Origin: Methanomassiliicoccus sp. UBA6
GTDB taxonomy: Archaea; Thermoplasmatota; Thermoplasmata; Methanomassiliicoccales; Methanomassiliicoccaceae
NCBI GenBank assembly: GCA_002508545.1
Contig: DAVH01000063.1
Coordinates: 2,300 to 21,495 of the forward strand
DNA length: 19,196 nt
Reading direction: 5' to 3'
The position numbers were made by a program, and so were the translations under genes. Shown here piece after piece: positions 13,055-19,196 of this stretch; the first letter of the stretch is position 1; the number at the start of each line of letters is the position of its first letter. Under the pieces are notes generated by a model. The model was given only the letters and a program-made list of their open reading frames with translations, was not told where the DNA came from and did no database searches.

Positions 13055-14374
13055 ATGGCTATACACGCTGATGACAAGGTCATGCTCAACGTCGATGACA
13101 TTCCCCGCAAGTGGTACAACATCGCCGCCGATCTCCCGGTGCCCATCCCCCCGCCCCTGAACCCCCAGACCAAGGAGCCGGCGAAGCCCCAGGACCTGGA
13201 GGCCATCTTCCCCAAGGCGGCGATCGCCCAGGAGATGTCCACCGAGCGCTACATCGACATACCCGAGGAGGTCAGGGACGCCTACCTCGTGCTAGGACGG
13301 CCCTCCCCCTTGCAGAGGGCCAGGAGGCTCGAGGCCTTCCTGAAGACTCCGGCCAAGATATTCTTCAAGCGGGAGGACCTGTCCCCCGCGGGCTCGCACA
13401 AGCCCAACTCGGCCATCCCCCAGGCCTACTACAACATGAAGGAAGGGGTGGAGAACCTGACCACCGAGACCGGGGCCGGCCAGTGGGGCACCGCGCTCGC
13501 CCTGTCCTGCGCGCACTTCGACATGAACTGCACGGTGTTCATGGTCCGGGTGTCGTACGACCAGAAGCCGTTCAGGCGGCTGATCATGGAGACCTACGGC
13601 TCCAAGGTGCATGCCTCGCCCAGCAGCGAGACCGAGTACGGCAGGCAGGTCCTGAAGGAGCGCCCCGACCACCCCGGCACCCTGGGCATCGCCATCTCCG
13701 AGGCCATCGAGCTGTGCGTGAAGCAGCCCAACACCAAGTACTCCCTGGGCAGCGTTCTCAACCACGTCATGCTCCACCAGACGGTCATCGGCCAGGAGGT
13801 CGTACAGCAGCTCGAGCAGATCGACGTCACCCCGGACTACATGGTCGCCTGCGTCGGCGGCGGAAGCAACTTCGCCGGGTTCACCTTCCCGATGATCGGG
13901 CAGAAGATCAAGGGGAAGATCGACACCGAGTTCATCGCCGTTGAGCCCTGCTCGGTCCCCTCGATGACCAAGGGCGAGAACCGCTACGACTACGGCGACA
14001 CCGCCGGGATGACCCCGTTGCTGAAGATGTTCACCCTGGGCCACGACTTCGTGCCCTCATCCATCCACGCCGGCGGGCTCAGGTACCATGGGATGGCCCC
14101 CGCGGTCTCGGCCGTGGCGGCCCAGGGCTACCTGAAGGCGATCTGCTATGAGCAGACCCAGACCTTCGAGGCGGCGGTTACCTTCGCCAAGACCGAGGGC
14201 ATCGTGCCCGCTCCGGAGTCCTCCCACGCCATCCGGGCGGCGATGGACCTGGCGCTCGAGGCCAAGAAGAAGAACGAGGAGAAGACCATCGTGTTCAACC
14301 TCTCTGGCCACGGCCTCCTGGACATGGGCGGCTACGGGAAGTACCTCAGCGGGGAGATGAACAACGCCCACTGA
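13055..14374 (+). CDS. trpB2: Tryptophan synthase beta chain-like protein, TrpB2 type
   Basis: With the start at 13055 the product has 439 residues, the length of the TrpB2 branch (classical TrpB1 is about 400). PLP lysine is K116 in AGSHKPNSA, the catalytic Glu is E138 in [10 protein letters not shown], the phosphate cup is GGGSNF (268-273), and SGHGLLD (417-423) lies near the end. The N-terminal extension with [20 protein letters not shown] is typical of TrpB2. It makes tryptophan from indole and serine. TrpB2 enzymes often work without a TrpA partner, as an indole-salvage enzyme or with a separate serine-binding role; no trpA or other trp gene is adjacent. The frame could start 11 codons earlier, but the TATA box at 13025-13032 makes 13055 the leaderless start. 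Codon use is very GC-rich, suggesting strong expression. Confidence 0.92.
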   Translation: MAIHADDKVMLNVDDIPRKWYNIAADLPVPIPPPLNPQTKEPAKPQDLEAIFPKAAIAQEMSTERYIDIPEEVRDAYLVLGRPSPLQRARRLEAFLKTPAKIFFKREDLSPAGSHKPNSAIPQAYYNMKEGVENLTTETGAGQWGTALALSCAHFDMNCTVFMVRVSYDQKPFRRLIMETYGSKVHASPSSETEYGRQVLKERPDHPGTLGIAISEAIELCVKQPNTKYSLGSVLNHVMLHQTVIGQEVVQQLEQIDVTPDYMVACVGGGSNFAGFTFPMIGQKIKGKIDTEFIAVEPCSVPSMTKGENRYDYGDTAGMTPLLKMFTLGHDFVPSSIHAGGLRYHGMAPAVSAVAAQGYLKAICYEQTQTFEAAVTFAKTEGIVPAPESSHAIRAAMDLALEAKKKNEEKTIVFNLSGHGLLDMGGYGKYLSGEMNNAH

Positions 14375-14401
14375 GGCGAAACCCTTTCCTCTTTCTTCAC
14401 C

Positions 14402-14427
14402 AGGGCGGCCGTCCCCCTGACCGCCCT
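14402..14427 (+). terminator. Hairpin downstream of trpB2
   Basis: AGGGCGG (14402-14408) pairs perfectly with CCGCCCT (14421-14427) around a 12-base loop, 27 bases after the trpB2 stop and just after a pyrimidine-rich stretch. There is no T-run directly behind, so this may be an RNA-stabilising 3' structure rather than a classic terminator. Confidence 0.4.
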
Positions 14428-14450
14428 CAATGTTCTCGTGATTGGTTTTT

Positions 14451-14458
14451 TATATAAC
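14451..14458 (+). promoter_or_regulatory. TATA box of second DUF835 gene
   Basis: TATATAAC follows a run of six T's. The predicted transcription start near 14480 would leave a leader of about 20 nt before the GTG at 14500. Confidence 0.5.
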
Positions 14459-14499
14459 CAAGAATATCTTCATCGTAACCCAGACCTGTCTCTGGTCAT

Positions 14500-15057
14500 G
14501 TGGAAGGGAATTTGCCCGTGCCGATCCCCCAAAGAGGCTGTACAAGCGTCACTCCCCTGGGCCTCAATTCAGGGGAGCAGGAGTTCCTGTTCGATCCCGG
14601 CAGGATATACTTCGTCTGCGAGAAGCGCATGGAGCGCACGCTCCGCATTCTCCAGGAGTTCTACTACTCCGGCTCCAAGGCCCTATGCGTCACCAGGCTT
14701 CATCCCGATCTGCTGCAGGAGAGGATGCCGGGGATATCCGCTGAGTGCACCTGGCTCAGCGAGAGGTGCGGACCGAACAACATTCCTCCGAACCAGCTGC
14801 ACAGGATATCGCAGCGGATCAGCGGATTCCTTTTGGGCAAGAAGAACGCGGTGGTGCTCCTCGAGGGCATCGAGTACCTCGCTCTGTTCAACGATTTCAC
14901 TAGAGTGCAGATGTTCCTGGAGCAGGTCAACGATCAGATCATGATTTCCAGGGCCATCATGCTCGTGCCCCTGGACCCGGACTCCATGGACGTGAGGTCC
15001 ATCGCCAAGCTCAGGCGGTTCTGCGAGGTCATCGCCCCCCAGAACGACGGCATCTGA
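14500..15057 (+). CDS. DUF835 protein (second of three)
   Basis: The product has 185 residues from a GTG start; an ATG at 14498 is in another frame and is not used. The DUF835 domain covers about residues 30-175: ALCVTRLHPDLL (61-72), CTWLSE (83-88), NIPPNQL (94-100), VVLLEGIEYLALFNDFTRV (118-136) and LVPLDPDSM (155-163). The EGIEYL...ND core is the canonical form. The first 28 residues are unstructured-looking and non-hydrophobic, so the protein is cytosolic. Function is unknown; the layout of a nucleotide-like TRxxP loop, a hydrophobic strand ending in D/E-G and a later hydrophobic strand ending in DP resembles a RecA/KaiC-like core without a Walker A loop, which is my inference. It is convergent with the third copy 118 bases away, to which it is more similar than to the first. 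Confidence 0.8.
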   Translation: MEGNLPVPIPQRGCTSVTPLGLNSGEQEFLFDPGRIYFVCEKRMERTLRILQEFYYSGSKALCVTRLHPDLLQERMPGISAECTWLSERCGPNNIPPNQLHRISQRISGFLLGKKNAVVLLEGIEYLALFNDFTRVQMFLEQVNDQIMISRAIMLVPLDPDSMDVRSIAKLRRFCEVIAPQNDGI

Positions 15058-15175
15058 TCCGGTCCGACTTCAACGCTTTTGAGAATTCTAGCAGACCACG
15101 GACTTGCCGTGCCCGATGCCACTATGCTAACTTGTGCTGATGAGAAAAATGGGAAAGGAGGGGGGTGAGCCCTAT

Positions 15176-15745
15176 TCACACTCTCAGGCTGGCCTTCTGA
15201 GGGGCGGAGATGCCTCTTGTCGACGCCACCGCCGGCCCCTGGACCGAGAACCTGGCCGCTAGCTCCTCGCTGGAGTAGTGGGGGAAGGCGGCCCACAGCG
15301 TATCCAGGTCCTTCCGTTCGAAGGTAAGGGGGTCCACCGATATGATCAGCTCGACCTTGGCCTCCTTGAGGAGGGAATCTATTTGCTCAAGGATGCCGAG
15401 GACCTTGCCCATATCGTTGAACAGTAGAAGGTACTCCAGCCCATCGAGGAATATCGCACCGCCGGACCTTCCCCTGAGCTCGGTGCGAACGACCTTCAGC
15501 AGGTGATTGAGGGACTTGGGGGCTATGACGTCCTCGCCGCTCTGCCCGCTCAGCCAGTATCTCCTGGACATGTCCAGGCCATACTTCTGGGCTACATAGT
15601 CCGGGTGTAGGCGGGATATGCACAGGCCGCTGGTGGAGCGCCCAACGATCTTGGAATAGAACTGGTAGCCGTTCCGGGGGTAATCCTCAAGGAGCAGTGA
15701 TATCTTTGAGTTGTCCTTCAACCTGATCACCTTGTTCTTGCACAC
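15176..15745 (-). CDS. DUF835 protein (third of three)
   Basis: The product has 189 residues from GTG at 15745. Family positions are LCISRLHPDYV (41-51), RYWLSG (62-67), VIAPKSLN (73-80), AIFLDGLEYLLLFNDMGKV (97-115) and LIISVDPLTF (133-142). The full LDGLEYL motif is present. The GTG start is supported by the TATA box TTTAAATAT (minus strand, 15763-15771) about 22 nt upstream, giving a nearly leaderless mRNA. A palindrome GAGCATGCTC lies 8 bases further upstream. The gene is divergent from the large STAND regulator, sharing a 91-bp intergenic region, which suggests joint control. The C-terminal 35 residues after the domain are low in charge and probably flexible. Biochemical function is unknown. 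Confidence 0.8.
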   Translation of the reverse strand: MCKNKVIRLKDNSKISLLLEDYPRNGYQFYSKIVGRSTSGLCISRLHPDYVAQKYGLDMSRRYWLSGQSGEDVIAPKSLNHLLKVVRTELRGRSGGAIFLDGLEYLLLFNDMGKVLGILEQIDSLLKEAKVELIISVDPLTFERKDLDTLWAAFPHYSSEELAARFSVQGPAVASTRGISAPQKASLRV

Positions 15746-15836
15746 CTGTCTTTGCCTTGTGCATATTTAAAACAATTTTGAGCATGCTCCTTTTTGCCTA
15801 GAAAAATATTATTCCTCCTATCATCATCCAGGCCTG
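15746..15836. promoter_or_regulatory. Divergent promoter region with palindrome GAGCATGCTC
   Basis: The minus-strand TATA box (15763-15771) serves the DUF835 gene and the plus-strand AAAAATATT (15802-15810) serves the regulator, centred about 30 nt before its GTG. Between them sits the 10-bp perfect palindrome GAGCATGCTC (15780-15789), the core of a 14-bp sequence TTGAGCATGCTCCT found again at 18891-18904. It is well placed to control both promoters. Confidence 0.6.
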
Positions 15837-18524
15837 GTGAACCGTTCCTCCAGGAAGGCCCTGCTAACTGTCCGGGAAAGGGTCATACTGCATCTTCTGG
15901 CATATCAAAGGTACCTGCAGGATTCGGACGCTCCCGCGGCCATCACCCAGGAAGGGATAGCCGATGCCGTCGAGGTCGGGCGCAACAACGTGTCCAAGAT
16001 CGTAAACACGATGCACGATGAGGGCATCATCGAGGTGCAGACCAAGCATGTCAAGGGGTTCGCCAGCGTCAAGAAGGTCTACTTCCTCACCCCTTCCGGG
16101 TACCAGGACGCCCTGAACCTCAAGGTGGAGATAGAGCGCACCCGCATCAACATCATCGACTTCGACGGCAAGGTCCACGAGGACGAGATGGGGAAGCTGT
16201 CCCTCTACCTCCCGAAGAGATACGCCTTCCTGGACCTCGCACTGGGGGTGAGCCGGGGGTCCTTCGATTGTTCCTCGTTCCACGAGGGCAAGGTGAAGGA
16301 AGAGCGCAGGTTCGTCGACTACACCGACCGCAAGCCGACCGTCCGCACCTTCTACGGGCGGCAGAAGGAGCTGCAGGAGCTGAACGAGTTCCTCGAGTCC
16401 AACACGGCCCGCATCATGGTCGTGTGCGGCATCCCGGGGATCGGCAAGACCACCCTCCTCGCCAAGTTCGTCCAGGACATCAGGGAGCAGAGGCACGTGT
16501 ACTGGTATCGGGTCCACGAGTGGGTGAACCTCAAGATCCTGCTGACCCCCATCGCGGAGTTCCTCTCCCAGCTGGGCAAGAAGGGCCTGGAGCGATACCT
16601 GTCGAGGACCGAGGGGCCGTCCGTCGGGGAGGTCTGCGCCATCCTCGAGATGGACCTCCGCGAGCTTCCCACGGTGTTCATCATCGACGACGTCCAGAAG
16701 GGGGACAGGACCGTCCAGGAGTTCCTGGCCGCGATGGTCAGCGTCCTGGAGTCGATCAACCATGTCACCCTCATCTGCACCAGCCGGGAGATACCGTCGT
16801 TCTACTCCCGCGCCGCGGTGTTCAAGGGGCTGGTACGGGAATTGATGCTCGAGGGACTGGACGTCGAGAGCTCCTTCCGCTTGATGCGAAGCCGGGAGCT
16901 GCCGGAGAACGAGCTGATGGACATCTACCGCGCCACCCGCGGCCATCCCCTCTTCCTGGAGCTGGTCGACGGCCCGCGAAGCGCGCTGGGGAAGAACGTC
17001 CGGATGTTCATCGAGCAGGAGGTGTACTCCAAATTGGACATCACCGAGCGGAGGATCATGGACATCGCCTCGGTGTTCCGCTACCCCGTCCTGGTGGACG
17101 CGTTCTTCACCATGGAGGAGGAGATCGCCAAGGACCTGGGAGTGGTCCAGAAGGAGATGGAGTACAAGGACTACCTGGTGGATTACGACACCATCGACTC
17201 CCTGCTCTCCAAGTCGCTGCTGCTCGAGTCGCTGGGCCGGATGATCGGGATGCATGATCTCCTGCGCGACTTCTTCTACTCCCGGCTCTCCCCCAGGCAG
17301 CGCATCACCTACCACAAGGCGGCGTCCCGGTACTATCTGCAGGACACCTCGGCCCCCGCGCACGTGGAAGCGCTGTACCATTGCCTGATGGCGAAGGAGT
17401 ACAGCACCGCGGTGCGCATCGCCGCCAGCAACGGAAGGGAGATCATCTCCAAGGGGTACAGCCTGCCGTTCGCTCCCCTGCTGACCTCGCTGCGCACGCA
17501 GTGCGACAACATCGAGCGCAGCGAGAAGATGGAGCTGCTGCTGCTGGAGGGAGACATCCTGGAGGTCCGGGGAGAGTGGGACCAGGCCATCTCCCGGTTC
17601 GAGGAGATCATCGGGCTGTCCGACAAGGACAAGGACCGGCGGCTGCTGGCCGAGGTCAACCGCCGGCTCGGCGTCATCTACCTGAGAAGGTCGGACTTCG
17701 ACAAGGCCGAGGACTACCTGGTCCGCAGCCTAGGCCTGGCCGAGGACATCAAGGACCCCCACGCCCTCGTGGAAACGTACTACGACCTCGGGGGCGTTCT
17801 CCAGAACCGCGGACGGCACCAGGATGCCATGGCCGCCTTCCGCCGCTCCATGGAGCTGGCCCAGCAGACCGTGGACGACATTGGGCTGGGGATGGCGCTC
17901 TATGGCATAGGTCGAGTATACTCGTCCCTGATCGACCACCAGCAGGCCATCAAGTACAAGAAGGAGGCGCTGGAGGTCATCGAGCGCACCGGGGACGTGG
18001 ACAACATCGCCAGGATCTGCATCGGTCTCGGCACCAGCCTGGCAGAGGTCCACAACTACTCCGAGGCGGTGAAGTACCACGAGAGAGCGGTGGAGATGGG
18101 GCGCACCTCCGGCAACCTCGAGCTGCAGGGCTACGCCCTCAGGAACGCCGTGGTCGTCTACGTGGAGATGGACGAGCTCGAGCAGGCGCAAGAGTACATC
18201 AATCAGGCGAGCAAGATATTCGAGAAGCTGGGCAACCATGTCCTCATGGCCGACATGCACCTGATGCGCGGGTACATCTACAACAAGAAGATGGAGTGGG
18301 AGTGGGCGAAGGTGGAGTTCGCCGATGCCCTGGAGACCATCAGGAGGCAGGACGCTCCCCTGCTGCTCGGCCGGTGGCTGTACGAGATCGCCCAGCAGTT
18401 CATCAAGAACGGGGACAAGGAAGGCGCTTCCGGACTTCTCCGCGAGGCTCTAGAGCTGACCACCCACGGCTCGGCCGAGAACCTGAAGAAAGAGGTTGAG
18501 CAGGCCCTGGCCAGCATAGCGTGA
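15837..18524 (+). CDS. STAND-type regulator: winged helix, NB-ARC-like NTPase, TPR repeats
   Basis: The product has 895 residues. Residues about 11-95 form a winged helix-turn-helix DNA-binding domain (AITQEGIADAVEVGRNNVSK is the recognition part). An NTPase core starts at TFYGRQKELQELNEF (171-185), with P-loop GIPGIGKTT (198-206), Walker B VFIIDDVQ (280-287), sensor ICTSRE (313-318), a GHP motif (369-371) and a plant-like MHD motif (M472-H473-D474) in the ARC part. About ten TPR-like helical pairs fill residues 560-890. This is the layout of signal-transducing STAND ATPases, which stay ADP-bound until the TPR part senses a ligand and then oligomerise; the fused winged helix makes it a probable transcription regulator of the MalT/AfsR kind. 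Start GTG 15837 is supported by a TATA box 30 nt upstream. The closest targets are its own promoter, the divergent DUF835 gene and the octapeptide gene downstream. Confidence 0.88.
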   Translation: MNRSSRKALLTVRERVILHLLAYQRYLQDSDAPAAITQEGIADAVEVGRNNVSKIVNTMHDEGIIEVQTKHVKGFASVKKVYFLTPSGYQDALNLKVEIERTRINIIDFDGKVHEDEMGKLSLYLPKRYAFLDLALGVSRGSFDCSSFHEGKVKEERRFVDYTDRKPTVRTFYGRQKELQELNEFLESNTARIMVVCGIPGIGKTTLLAKFVQDIREQRHVYWYRVHEWVNLKILLTPIAEFLSQLGKKGLERYLSRTEGPSVGEVCAILEMDLRELPTVFIIDDVQKGDRTVQEFLAAMVSVLESINHVTLICTSREIPSFYSRAAVFKGLVRELMLEGLDVESSFRLMRSRELPENELMDIYRATRGHPLFLELVDGPRSALGKNVRMFIEQEVYSKLDITERRIMDIASVFRYPVLVDAFFTMEEEIAKDLGVVQKEMEYKDYLVDYDTIDSLLSKSLLLESLGRMIGMHDLLRDFFYSRLSPRQRITYHKAASRYYLQDTSAPAHVEALYHCLMAKEYSTAVRIAASNGREIISKGYSLPFAPLLTSLRTQCDNIERSEKMELLLLEGDILEVRGEWDQAISRFEEIIGLSDKDKDRRLLAEVNRRLGVIYLRRSDFDKAEDYLVRSLGLAEDIKDPHALVETYYDLGGVLQNRGRHQDAMAAFRRSMELAQQTVDDIGLGMALYGIGRVYSSLIDHQQAIKYKKEALEVIERTGDVDNIARICIGLGTSLAEVHNYSEAVKYHERAVEMGRTSGNLELQGYALRNAVVVYVEMDELEQAQEYINQASKIFEKLGNHVLMADMHLMRGYIYNKKMEWEWAKVEFADALETIRRQDAPLLLGRWLYEIAQQFIKNGDKEGASGLLREALELTTHGSAENLKKEVEQALASIA

Positions 18525-18550
18525 TCAATTAAATTTTATAAAACAAGGAC

Positions 18551-18572
18551 CACTGCCCCGGAAGGGGCAGTG
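18551..18572. terminator. Bidirectional terminator hairpin between convergent genes
   Basis: CACTGCCCC-GGAA-GGGGCAGTG is a perfect 9-bp stem with a GNRA-type GGAA loop. It lies between the regulator stop and the convergent octapeptide gene stop. T-runs lie on both sides (GGTTTTTA at 18579-18585 rightwards; TTGTTTTATAAAA reading leftwards), so it can serve both genes. Confidence 0.65.
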
Positions 18573-18582
18573 AGAGCGGTTT

Positions 18583-18828
18583 TTAGTGCGGGTCGATGCC
18601 CGGGATTATATGGGGGTCGATCCCGGGGATGATATGGGGATCAATTCCAGGTATGATGTGAGGGTCAATGCCAGGGATGATGTGCGGGTCGATGCCAGGG
18701 ATGATATGAGGATCTATGCCCGGGATTATCAGGTTCACTGACGCCAGGTCGGCAGCGATCACGATCATACCGAAAGCCGCTACAAAGAGAGCAGCGAATC
18801 CGATCAGGGTTAAGGTCCTAACTTTCAT
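18583..18828 (-). CDS. Small exported or membrane-anchored protein of six identical octapeptide repeats
   Basis: The product has 81 residues. Positions 1-26 form a signal peptide or anchor: basic K2 and R4, then a long hydrophobic run (LTLIGFAALFVAAFGMIVIA) with an Ala-Ala-Asp that could be a cleavage site. After a short DLASVNL link the rest is six perfect copies of IIPGIDPH ending at the stop. The six DNA copies are all different, but every difference is silent, so selection acts on the peptide. Each unit offers one Asp and one His, giving a regular acidic/histidine pattern suited to metal binding, and Pro-Gly turns that could stack in a beta-solenoid or fibre; both are inference. A GGTGAGGA ribosome site precedes the ATG, and a TATA box (18875-18883) and a GAGCATGCTC palindrome lie upstream. 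I know no named family. Confidence 0.75.
   Translation of the reverse strand: MKVRTLTLIGFAALFVAAFGMIVIAADLASVNLIIPGIDPHIIPGIDPHIIPGIDPHIIPGIDPHIIPGIDPHIIPGIDPH
18586..18729 (-). repeat. Six tandem 24-bp coding repeats
   Basis: Six in-frame 24-bp units with no spacer encode IIPGIDPH each. No two units are identical at the DNA level; units differ at third codon positions only (for example Gly as GGC, GGG and GGA; His as CAC and CAT; Ile as ATA, ATC and ATT). The array ends exactly at the stop codon. Confidence 0.95.
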
Positions 18829-18874
18829 CTGTCCTCACCGATTATACGTTGTGTGAACACCGTGTGGTTTTGTG

Positions 18875-18902
18875 AATATAAAAGAGGTCGTTGAGCATGC
18901 TC
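18875..18902 (-). promoter_or_regulatory. Promoter of octapeptide gene with second GAGCATGCTC palindrome
   Basis: Read on the minus strand, TTTTATATT (18875-18883) is a strong TATA box with a predicted start near 18855 and a leader of about 25 nt carrying GGTGAGGA. Nine bases upstream of the box is GAGCATGCTC (18893-18902), part of the 14-bp sequence shared with 15778-15791. The position relative to the TATA box is almost the same as at the DUF835 gene (8 bases). Sites just upstream of the BRE/TATA are typical of archaeal activators. Confidence 0.6.
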
Positions 18903-18933
18903 CTGATATATTTAAATATCATAACTGGTAATA

Positions 18934-18987
18934 ATGATGTTCCGCGGAGCCTCTGGCTACGTGTTATTTCGAATGATAATGACCTAA
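18934..18987 (+). CDS. Possible leaderless 17-codon reading frame
   Basis: A TATA-like TATATTTAAATA at 18907-18918 has its centre 22-27 nt before a double ATG at 18934 and 18937, the spacing used by the leaderless genes of this window. The frame encodes MMFRGASGYVLFRMIMT and stops with TAA at 18985-18987, ahead of the HAD gene. It may be a leader peptide or chance; the only support is promoter spacing. Confidence 0.2.
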   Translation: MMFRGASGYVLFRMIMT

Positions 18988-18998
18988 AGTGAATTTTT

Positions 18999-19008
18999 CT
19001 AAATATCC
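18999..19008 (+). promoter_or_regulatory. TATA box of HAD hydrolase gene
   Basis: CTAAATATCC is centred 27 nt before the ATG at 19031, which supports a leaderless start there. Confidence 0.55.
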
Positions 19009-19030
19009 GAACTCGGATGAGGGCGGCGTT

Positions 19031-19196
19031 ATGGCTCCTGCGTTGTCCGGTAGACCCCTCCGAGGGGTCGTTCTCGACCTCGACGGGACCTTGGTCAACA
19101 CCACAGTAGACTTCGGCCTCATGAAGAGGCGCGTGGTGGCCTCGCTCATCGCCCAGGGAATACCTTCATCGGTGCTGGACGTCAGCAGGACCACGG
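19031..19196 (+). CDS. HAD-superfamily hydrolase, N-terminal part (cut by window end)
   Basis: The first 55 residues are present. LRGVVLDLDGTLVNTTVDF (10-28) is HAD motif I, with the nucleophile Asp and the acid-base Asp two residues later (D16 and D18), followed by the start of a helical cap (LMKRRVVASLIAQGIPSSVL). The DLDGTLV form with a helical cap fits the phosphoglycolate phosphatase-like branch of small-molecule phosphatases. The substrate cannot be predicted from this piece. The start at 19031 is set by the TATA box at 18999-19008. Confidence 0.85.
   Translation, partial: MAPALSGRPLRGVVLDLDGTLVNTTVDFGLMKRRVVASLIAQGIPSSVLDVSRTT

Noticed and set aside
18586..18729. Tandem 24-bp repeats as a CRISPR-like or intergenic satellite array
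   Set aside because: There are no spacers, units are directly adjacent, and all differences between units are silent in one frame, so it is a coding repeat.

Overview
The window looks like a high-GC archaeal chromosome, most probably class Thermoplasmata and possibly Methanomassiliicoccales. The reasons are: archaeal TATA boxes about 25-30 nt before start codons (many genes apparently leaderless), an archaeal-type RNase P RNA, a tRNA-Leu with encoded CCA, the C-terminus of an archaeal Hef helicase, an eIF2B-family protein, a TrpB2-type tryptophan synthase and three DUF835 proteins, a family I associate with Thermoplasmata and other Euryarchaeota. The lineage is inference; no methanogenesis operon lies in the window. 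Genes are mostly single transcription units rather than operons.

Left part (1-5661): the end of a Hef-type helicase; a zinc methyltransferase-like protein of the URO-D/MtaA family; an FMN-binding split-barrel protein; tRNA-Leu(GAG); and a GNAT acetyltransferase. The GNAT gene and a strongly structured noncoding stretch are enclosed by the tRNA 3' end and a degenerate 22-bp copy of it at 3091-3112, which looks like the scar of an integrated element. Then come a two-CBS-domain protein, a hairpin resembling an IS200/IS605 end, a short unrecognised ORF, a CPA2 cation/proton antiporter and a gene remnant with an in-frame amber codon.

Middle (5662-14430): a zinc formaldehyde/alcohol dehydrogenase divergent from a flavin-linked oxidase, an AT-rich spacer with repeated operator-like sites, rnpB, a first DUF835 gene, an eIF2B-related gene that ends where a convergent ferredoxin gene ends, an adenosylcobalamin-type (class II) ribonucleotide reductase, and TrpB2.

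Right part (14431-19196): two convergent DUF835 genes, then an 895-residue signalling ATPase (winged helix, NB-ARC-like NTPase, TPR) divergent from the second of them, then a tiny exported or membrane-anchored protein made of six identical octapeptides, and the start of a HAD hydrolase. An identical 14-bp sequence containing the palindrome GAGCATGCTC lies just upstream of the TATA boxes of the DUF835 gene at 15176-15745 and the octapeptide gene, on either side of the regulator gene. My main hypothesis is that these three genes form a small regulated module: a STAND sensor-regulator, a DUF835 protein and a secreted repeat peptide. This is inference from sequence layout only.
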